Source: Prolixibacteraceae bacterium (GTDB taxonomy: Bacteria; Bacteroidota; Bacteroidia; Bacteroidales; Prolixibacteraceae). Taken from it: DNA of 64,000 nt. Made by a program: the position numbers and the translations under genes. Shown piece by piece: positions 57,092-64,000 of this stretch. The stretch lies in assembly GCA_019459485.1 (NCBI GenBank), contig JAIBEZ010000112.1, positions 1-64,000 on the forward strand. Reading direction: 5' to 3'. Under the pieces are notes generated by a model, which saw only the letters and a list, made by a program, of their open reading frames with translations, was not told the origin of the DNA and searched no databases. Numbering within the stretch: position 1 is the first letter of the stretch; every line of letters starts with the position of its first letter.

Positions 57092-58432
57092 TTAATTGAT
57101 TAAAGTTTTTAATTTTCCTGTGGCTTTGAGGAGTTCTATTTCGGCCAGTTTATATTTCAGAAGTTGTTGGTTAAACAAATTTTCTGCCTCCAAAAGCGAA
57201 GATTCAACATTCAGCAGGTCGGTGAGCGAGGCCATTCCTTCGTCAAACTGAAGTTTAACCTGTCCGTACACTTCGTTGGCTAACTCCTTATTTTCCTGCT
57301 GATCCTGTATGTTCGACCACGAAGAAAGAAGCGAATTGACCGAATTCTGATACCCTGTTTCCAAATATTTCTTATTCAGATCGAAATCTTCCTGATTCTG
57401 CTGGAACTTCAGTTGCGACTGCAACACCCGGTTCTTCCTCATGCCTGAACTGAAAATGGGGATGGTGGCTTTCAGTCCAACGGTATTCATGTTATTGAAA
57501 TCTTTAAACTTAAATTCAGTAGCATAGCTTGAATAGGTGAATTGCCCGAAAGCAGCCAGATTCGGATAAAAAGCCGCTTTGTCTGATTCTATCTGCAAGC
57601 CAGCCAGCTCGTTTTGTTTTTTCATCAACTGGTAATCAGGCAATATATCCAATACAAATTCCGACATCACTGGTTTTTGATAGGCCATTTTGTCCACAAG
57701 GGCTGTATCCAGTAAAAGTTCCTTTTCGACCGGAATGCCTGAAATAATTTTCAGGATTCGTTTTTGCATCTGAATACCGTTTTTAAGCGTTTCCCGTTGT
57801 GTTTTCAGGTTGGTCAGGGTTACTTTTAAACGACTAACATCAGTTTGTTTAACGAAGTCGTTCTCGTACTGAAGTTTCAGTATGTTGTATAGTTTTTCCA
57901 GGTTATGAATATTGTCATTCAGGATTTTCAGGTTCGAATAATTCATCAGCACCTGGTAATAACTTGCCGATACATCGTGAATAACATCTTCTTCGGTCTT
58001 CTGAAGCATAAAATTGTAAAGATCTTCTGCTTTTTTAACCTGTTTCACTCCGGTGAGATACGACTTGCTGTAAAGTAGCTGGCTCACAGTTACTCCAGCC
58101 GAGGTGGTGTGAAGGGCTTTAATGTCTGACAATCCGCCCAATAGAGGAGCTATATCTTCAGGCAAAGCATCCATCATTTCCTGCGAAATGTTGATTTCCG
58201 GAATTCCCATTCTGGAATAATCCAAACTTCCATCTACCTGTGGAAGTCCGTTTGCGATCACTTCTTTTGTTCTCGAAGCGCTTTCAGATCGTTGCAGTGC
58301 TGCTTTTTTCATTTCATGACTGTTTTCAACAGCCTGTTTTAGCAGGTCGTTCAGCGAGTACTGCTCCTGGCTTTTCCCTTCCTCCGGAAATGTTAAAAAC
58401 GCAAGTAATAGTAAAATTGCTAATTGTTTCAT
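57092..58432 (-). CDS. TolC family outer membrane efflux protein
   Basis: 446 aa; signal peptide, TolC coiled-coil repeats. Confidence 0.92.
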   Translation of the reverse strand: MKQLAILLLLAFLTFPEEGKSQEQYSLNDLLKQAVENSHEMKKAALQRSESASRTKEVIANGLPQVDGSLDYSRMGIPEINISQEMMDALPEDIAPLLGGLSDIKALHTTSAGVTVSQLLYSKSYLTGVKQVKKAEDLYNFMLQKTEEDVIHDVSASYYQVLMNYSNLKILNDNIHNLEKLYNILKLQYENDFVKQTDVSRLKVTLTNLKTQRETLKNGIQMQKRILKIISGIPVEKELLLDTALVDKMAYQKPVMSEFVLDILPDYQLMKKQNELAGLQIESDKAAFYPNLAAFGQFTYSSYATEFKFKDFNNMNTVGLKATIPIFSSGMRKNRVLQSQLKFQQNQEDFDLNKKYLETGYQNSVNSLLSSWSNIQDQQENKELANEVYGQVKLQFDEGMASLTDLLNVESSLLEAENLFNQQLLKYKLAEIELLKATGKLKTLIN

Positions 58433-58459
58433 TTTTAGTATATTGTTCTGATATTAATA

Positions 58460-58485
58460 ATTAGTTCGAAATTAAAAGAACCAAA
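58460..58485. promoter_or_regulatory. Putative operator upstream of TolC-RND operon
   Basis: ATTAGTTC-N10-GAACCAAA, same geometry as 59002-59027. Confidence 0.5.
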
Positions 58486-58497
58486 TAGATAAAAAAA

Positions 58498-58965
58498 TTA
58501 TTGCCCTTTTTTGTATTCAATTTTTAATTCATCCAGTTTCCGAATAAAGAATTCCATCCCGGTTGAAATAGTCTTTAAAAACATTGCGTTGCGCGAATTC
58601 GGATCTTTTTTTAATCCAATAATCTGCTGAATGGTTTCCAGATTTTTTATCATCTTGGCTTCCATATCATTAATGAATCCATCTATTTCACCGGAAAAAA
58701 AACGGAAATACCGTTTGCGGTCGCCAGGATAGGTAACATACTCGATGATGCCGCGTATCTCCAGATTTTTAAGCGCGGTACTTACCGAACTTTTGCTGAT
58801 TTTCATTTCTTCAACAATCTCTTCGAAGGTATATTCTTCCTTATCCATGACCATTAACAAACCTAAAATACGCGCTGGAACAGGCTGAAAACCTTCACGT
58901 TCATTTTGTCGCCCGATGTATTCGATCAGCTCCTTTTGCTTTTTTAATCTTTCTGATTCTTCCAT
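58498..58965 (-). CDS. GbsR/MarR family transcriptional regulator
   Basis: MEESERLKKQKELIEYIGRQ...TFEEIVEEMKISKSSVSTALKNLEIRGIIEYV; start set at 58965 rather than 59016. Confidence 0.85.
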   Translation of the reverse strand: MEESERLKKQKELIEYIGRQNEREGFQPVPARILGLLMVMDKEEYTFEEIVEEMKISKSSVSTALKNLEIRGIIEYVTYPGDRKRYFRFFSGEIDGFINDMEAKMIKNLETIQQIIGLKKDPNSRNAMFLKTISTGMEFFIRKLDELKIEYKKGQ

Positions 58966-58984
58966 TTTGTGATTAATTATGGCG

Positions 58985-59027
58985 CAAATATAATAGGTTT
59001 TTTTGGTTCGCAACAAACAGAACCAAA
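58985..59027 (-). promoter_or_regulatory. Promoter plus palindromic operator of GbsR/MarR regulator
   Basis: minus-strand TTTG-N21-TATATTTG; overlapping perfect inverted repeat TTTGGTTC-N10-GAACCAAA at 59002-59027. Confidence 0.65.
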
Positions 59028-59192
59028 TATTTTTACAATTTTAACAGATTAATTTAATTTCGTTCAGGATTACTTCTTTTTGCGTGATATCAATGCTTCA
59101 ATTCTAAAAGCATTCCTTAAAGTTGAACTGATATTATTATGACCTTTGTGATATATAATAATTTTATCTGCTCGTATTTCTATAGTTCGATG

Positions 59193-59390
59193 GTGTTATA
59201 CCCGTATGTTTTTTAAAGAAATTGTACAGAAATGCTTCGAAAGGGTAGTTGAGCTGCAATTCGCGATTATTGGTGTACCTTTTTACCAAACGAAAAAACT
59301 CTTCCTGCATTTCTTTTTTCTTTTTCTTTGACTGAAGTTTATCTCATTGGCAGCAATTACATTATTGTATAAATCCATGTAGATAGGGTA
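59193..59390 (-). pseudogene. Degenerate gene remnant (possible AraC-type C-terminus)
   Basis: DKLQSKKKKKEMQEEFFRLVKRYTNNRELQLNYPFEAFLYNFFKKHTGITPSNYRNTSR* in one frame, preceded by DYPIYMDLYNNVIAANE in another. Confidence 0.35.
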
Positions 59391-61299
59391 ATCGAGTAGG
59401 AGAAACGGGATTATTTCCCGTTTCGTCCTCTCACACCACCGTACGTGCCGTTCGGCATACGGCGGTTCATAGAATTTAGAGCATTGTTATAAACTTCGGT
59501 AAACGAAAATAACCCAAGGTCTTTGAGGTAATTATTTGTCAGTGAACATGCTAAAATAGGACTATTGGATGTGTGCCAGTAGCCTTTTCTTGTATTGGCA
59601 TATTCCCACGCTTTGAAATAGTTGATGCCTAATTTGACAAGATTCTTATGTCTGCATCCAATTTTCTTCCATTGCTTCCAAAAACACATCCGTAACCTTC
59701 GGCGCATCCATTCATCAAGACGTTGGCAATGTTTTCGCATATCGGCGATCTTGTAATAGTTGACCCACCCTTTGATCAGCAAGTCCAAATCTGTTATTCG
59801 CTCCTCAATGCTTTTCCCATTGCTCCGCTTGGTATAGGTTTTAACTTTCGCTTTTATTCTGGCCAAGGTTTTAATATGTAGTTTCACCTTTACGCCATCT
59901 TTGGAATAATAAAAACTAAAACCTAGAAACTTTCGCTTGGTCGGGCTATCAACAGCACTTTTCGTCTGGTTCACCTTTAGTTGCAATTCCTCTTCGATGA
60001 ACTTTCCAATACTGGCCATTACCCTACTGCCTGCCCTCTTGCTTTTGACGTAGATGTTACAGTCATCCGCATATCGGCAGAAACGATGGCCTCTTTTCTC
60101 CAGTTCTTTGTCCAGTTCGTGCAACATCACATTCGATAATAACGGGCTTAATGGACCACCTTGAGGTGTCCCTTCGTCCGATGGACTGAACAGCCCCCCA
60201 ATCATTACCCCGATTTCAAATACGCCCGGATAAGTTTCAGTAAACGTTTGTCTCCTATCCTTTCGGACAAAAGGTACATCAGTTTATCGTGGTTTACCCG
60301 GTCGAAGAATTTCTCCAAATCAATATCAACTACTGTTTTATACCCTTCGCTGATGTACGCCTGTGCCTGTTTGATGGCTTGGTGTGCATTGCGATTGGGG
60401 CGAAAACCGTAACTGTGCGTGGAAAACTCTTTTTCAAATATCGGCGTCAATATCTGGGATATCGCCTGTTGGATCATCCGGTCGGTTACCGTGGGCAACC
60501 CCAACAATCTCACTCCTCCATCCGGCTTGTCTATCTCGACCCGCTTGACCGGCTGGGGTTTGTAAGTACCTTCCAAAATACTCTGCTTAAAACTTTCGCC
60601 TTGTTGCCGCAAGAATGGCAGAAGTGATTCTACCTTCATCTTGTCAATCCCGGGGCTGCCATTATTCTGTTTTACCCGCTTATAAGCTTCGTTCAGGTTG
60701 CCCCGTTCCAGAATTGTTTCAAGTAAGTACCTGGTGTTTAATTTGCTCTCGTCTTTCAATTTTGTTCCCGCCTTGGTATAGCTCGGCTCTCCTGCATTAA
60801 CTCGGGCTTCCATCCCTTCTTCCTGCTGGTAGTTCCGGAATTGTCCGGAATTGGCTGCTTTCTTTACTTTGTCCATGAGGATTACAAAATTTAAGACATC
60901 CTACGTTCTGCCCTTCTCCCGAGTAATCGGAGTACTATGGCTTCTGCTGACTTCTGACAGTTCAGTCACACATTACTGCATGGGTTGGTGCTTCTGAAAA
61001 AAAAACATCCGCACCGTTTCGGTCAGATCTCCCCGGGTAAGAACGATAACTTTCATCTCATATACCTGTTGCATTTACTCCAAAGGGTTCGGGTAGTATG
61101 GGACTTTGCTTTGTTGCGCAAGCTCGTCCACCCTTTGTAAGCCTTGATATGCACTTCCTGTTCGTCAGGCCGAGATTTTGCCGCTGGGCTTCCTTCAGAT
61201 TCGCAGTCACCCGCGACACCCTTGCCTTTGGCTAATGATTCCTACTACCAAGCTCATAGCGGACTTGCACCGCCAAGTTATCACCCATGCCGGGCGCAC
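59391..61299 (-). mobile_element. Group II (class IIC-like) intron
   Basis: 5' end GTGCGCCCGGCATGGGTGATAACTTGGCGGTGCAAGTCCGCTATGAGCTTGGTAG at 61299; domain V-like CCGCCGTATGCCGAACGGCACGTACGGTGGTGTGAGAGG at 59428-59468; encoded RT; 3' end about 59391 is inferred. Confidence 0.85.
59411..60876 (-). pseudogene. ltrA: Group II intron reverse transcriptase/maturase split by frameshift
   Basis: ORFs 60205..60876 (ends LIRAYLKSG*) and 59411..60205 (VMIGGLFSPSDEGTPQGGPLSPLLSNVML, YADD) join with 1-nt change at C-run 60208-60211. Confidence 0.88.
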
Positions 61300-61300
61300 G

Positions 61301-61339
61301 AAAAAAAAGCCACAAAATCAATGATTTGTGGCTTTTTGA
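61301..61339 (-). terminator. Terminator of former tRNA locus, adjacent to intron 5' end
   Basis: minus strand AAAAAGCCACAAATCATTGATTTTGTGGCTTTTTTTT immediately before C|GTGCG. Confidence 0.85.
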
Positions 61340-61360
61340 TTGGGTTTGGAACCCCATTTT

Positions 61361-61393
61361 GTCGGGGTGACAAGATTTGAACTTGCGACCCCC
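61361..61393 (-). other. Displaced tRNA-Pro 3' fragment (att site)
   Basis: minus strand GGGGGTCGCAAGTTCAAATCTTGTCACCCCGACA: T-arm plus CACCCCG acceptor 3' strand; no matching 5' half (CGGGGTG...) upstream. Confidence 0.75.
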
Positions 61394-61547
61394 CGCCCCC
61401 CAGGCGTAGAGTTTTATTCTTATTTTTGTTTGTATCTATTTATAAATCATTATATTTGACCTGAAATACAAATAGATAGATTTTCGATCTTTTTAGGTGT
61501 AGTTATGAAATAAACGGCACTAATCCGGCACCCTAAATATTTACAAT

Positions 61548-62846
61548 ATGGCAGCAAAGTATTATTCATTCAAGATTGATCGTGAAGAGGGAAAAATTTT
61601 AAAAGATGGTAGTCGTCCTATTGTATTGGTCATCCGAAAGAAAGGACAGCGCAAAAAGATTTATTTGGGCATTTCAGCCAATGATTACATTAGCAGCAAC
61701 AAAGAGGTAAAAAGCCAATGGAACGAAGAGTTTCAAAGGTATTCCACAGATGGAAGGAAAAAAGACTTACACCCAGACAGAGATTCAAACAATAAATGGT
61801 TAGATGAAAAATCCGTACAATGTGCTGATATTGTCAAAGAATTTGAGAAAAATAAAACTGATTGGACATTGAGCCAGTTTGAACAGGCACTTTTGAACAA
61901 ATCCAAAAAGTCGGGAATTGAAGCGTATTTTATACAATTCATTGAAAAACTTGATGTTGCAGGACGATATGGTAACAAAAAATGCTATGAACAAGCCTTG
62001 GATCTTCTGCAAAAGTTTGATAGTAGTTTCGGGAAAAGGATATTCAATGAGATTGATTTAAAGTATGTAAAAAGGTTTAGTGAATTTTTAGCTGGACGTG
62101 GTTGTGTCGGTAATACTCAAAAATATTATATCAAAACTTTACGGTCACTTATGAACAAAGCCATAAAAGACGGAGAATGTTCAGCGGTTAATTATCCTTT
62201 TGGAAAAGATGGATATTCGATCGCAGCACTTGCACAAGAAACCGAAAAAAGATATTTGCCGAAAGAATACATTGAAATGATGAAAACAGCAGAGTTAAAG
62301 ACCTATCCATTGAAATGGAGCCGGAACCTGTTTTTGTTTTCATACTATGCTCAAGGAATGAGCGTTGTTGATATGGCAGCATTGACCGAAAAAAACATCG
62401 TAGTGGGAGAGGGAGGTAGCCGCTACATTGTATACAGGAGACAAAAGACTGAAAGCAAAAACACAAGATTCATCCGAATTAAAATAACTGAAAACCTTCA
62501 AAGCCTGTTGGATTGGGCGAAGAAAGATAAAACCCGGATTGATGAATATCTTTTGCCCATTGTCAGCATTGACGGTTATGAAGGGCAAAAACTATACACC
62601 CATATAAAAGATCGCTACAAACGATACAACAAACACCTAAAATCATTAGGTGATGAACTTAAATTTGAAGGTATCCGGCTAAGTTCCTATCAATCAAGAC
62701 ATAGCTATGCCATGAGGTTGAAAAATTCAGGCATCCCTGAAGACGTGATAAGTGAAGCTTTAGGCCATAAAGACCTAATGACGACTAAAACATATCTTGA
62801 CTCATTCCAGAACAATGAAATTGACAAAGCAAACGAAGTACTCTAA
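61548..62846 (+). CDS. Tyrosine recombinase / integrase of an integrative element
   Basis: C-terminal SSYQSRHSYAMRLKNSGIPEDVISEALGHKDLMTTKTYLDSF; SAM-like N-terminal domain. Confidence 0.92.
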   Translation: MAAKYYSFKIDREEGKILKDGSRPIVLVIRKKGQRKKIYLGISANDYISSNKEVKSQWNEEFQRYSTDGRKKDLHPDRDSNNKWLDEKSVQCADIVKEFEKNKTDWTLSQFEQALLNKSKKSGIEAYFIQFIEKLDVAGRYGNKKCYEQALDLLQKFDSSFGKRIFNEIDLKYVKRFSEFLAGRGCVGNTQKYYIKTLRSLMNKAIKDGECSAVNYPFGKDGYSIAALAQETEKRYLPKEYIEMMKTAELKTYPLKWSRNLFLFSYYAQGMSVVDMAALTEKNIVVGEGGSRYIVYRRQKTESKNTRFIRIKITENLQSLLDWAKKDKTRIDEYLLPIVSIDGYEGQKLYTHIKDRYKRYNKHLKSLGDELKFEGIRLSSYQSRHSYAMRLKNSGIPEDVISEALGHKDLMTTKTYLDSFQNNEIDKANEVL

Positions 62847-62879
62847 AAATAGAGATTAACCAAAATATTATAGACATAA

Positions 62880-63923
62880 ATGGAAAAGGAACCCAATGCT
62901 CAAACAGACCTTGAAAAATTGCTTCTTTCAGTTACTTCATTGCAATTTCAAAATCAACTGACACCGGAATTAAAAAAATCTAAAGCGAATCAGGAGCTTC
63001 TTCACAAAGCAAAATGGCAATTATTTGACGATCAGATTCAAAAAAGAATAGGACTGATTAATGGCGAAATAACTTTCTGGAAGGATCAAACACCAACCTG
63101 TAATATCTATTTGGTAAAAACTTACGCCTCAGTTAAACCTATACTTGATATTTGGGCTGAAATGAAGCCGATAACAGATAAAATGATAGTAGATTTTATT
63201 GAAGGATGGGCTATGTCAAGATTTACTTTATTGCCCTTAAAACTCACTACAGAAGAAGACGATGAAATTATAAAACTCTTGCAGCCGCCTGTAACTGTTT
63301 TTAAGGAATTTCTCTCCTCGACATCTTGGCAGGAGTATCTTGTAAATAGGTGTATCCCTGAGACAAAGACAATTATAACTCGGTTTAATTCATTTCAGGA
63401 AGACACAGTCAATGAAAGGGATGCCATTTTATCATTTATACGAGATAAAAAGGCAATGCCGTTTAATAAAGAACAAGTCGACATGTTAAAAATGGAATAC
63501 CTGAAAAACCAAAATCAATTTGTTGATGAATATCGTAAGTTGACCAACGAATCAGGGAATGAACCTGGTAAGATTAGAAAAAAGCCTGGTAGAAAAGCAA
63601 GTGTTGCAAAGCCAGTTATAGACCTGATTATTGGTATGGATGATAAATATAAGGATATTTTTCTATCTGATTTAAAACGAGATATTAAATGCAATGAGCC
63701 TGTTGAGTTGGTTTTTATGCTCAGAGCTTTAGTTGAGTTAGGATATGTTTATCAAGGCGTAAGACGAGAATTATTCTTATCATTCTTGACTTTTTACGGT
63801 AAGGAACCTGATTTTGTATCTATATCTGGTCAAAACGATGATTGGATAAGAAAAAATAAAGAGCTACTTGACAGGATGAAGAATTTCATTTCAATAATAA
63901 TAGAGAAAAATATAATTACCTGA
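62880..63923 (+). CDS. Hypothetical protein, integrative-element cargo
   Basis: 347 aa ORF directly downstream of integrase; basic KKPGRKASVAKP linker. Confidence 0.55.
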   Translation: MEKEPNAQTDLEKLLLSVTSLQFQNQLTPELKKSKANQELLHKAKWQLFDDQIQKRIGLINGEITFWKDQTPTCNIYLVKTYASVKPILDIWAEMKPITDKMIVDFIEGWAMSRFTLLPLKLTTEEDDEIIKLLQPPVTVFKEFLSSTSWQEYLVNRCIPETKTIITRFNSFQEDTVNERDAILSFIRDKKAMPFNKEQVDMLKMEYLKNQNQFVDEYRKLTNESGNEPGKIRKKPGRKASVAKPVIDLIIGMDDKYKDIFLSDLKRDIKCNEPVELVFMLRALVELGYVYQGVRRELFLSFLTFYGKEPDFVSISGQNDDWIRKNKELLDRMKNFISIIIEKNIIT

Positions 63924-64000
63924 CTTGTTTTTAATTGTGTAAATTAATCAGGCAATTTAAAACAATTTAAGTAGCTGTAAATCAATAGAATATATTAAAT

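Noticed and set aside
61361-61420. Complete tRNA gene near the integrase
   Set aside because: T-arm and acceptor 3' strand are present, but no D-arm or complementary 5' acceptor strand; the adjacent CGCCTGGGGGGCG could mimic an anticodon loop but does not give a full cloverleaf

Overview
Bacteroidota-type chromosomal window: TAnnTTTG-like promoters, RND/TolC systems, and SusC-free, sulfur-rich gene content. Main contents: (1) the end of a metal-efflux adaptor locus followed by a sulfur-trafficking cluster (DUF302, two DsrE proteins, cysteine desulfurase, ArsR-rhodanese fusion; about 1.1-4.1 kb). (2) A complete chemotaxis operon STAS-RR-CheA-CheW-MCP-CheR-HK-CheD-CheB plus hybrid kinase and RR (5.0-15.4 kb). 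(3) An assimilatory sulfite reductase/siroheme operon (16.9-23.2 kb). (4) ClpB, GH78 rhamnosidase, a glutamine synthetase and an SDR cluster. (5) A rhodanese/YeeE-YedE/Psr-type molybdoenzyme cluster (34.8-41.2 kb). (6) A pair of M16 peptidases. (7) An RND efflux operon with a GbsR/MarR-type regulator. (8) A group IIC-like intron with a frameshifted RT, inserted just after the terminator of a displaced tRNA-Pro 3' fragment that marks the left edge of an integrative element (tyrosine integrase at 61.5 kb). The strongest candidate for an undescribed system is a textbook-like 1:2 / 2:3 / 3:4 transcription attenuator at 16.69-16.88 kb. It has a 33-codon leader peptide containing M-D-M-C-M-W and lies directly upstream of the sulfite reductase operon. 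All calls come from reading the sequence and supplied ORFs; no database searches or folding programs were run.
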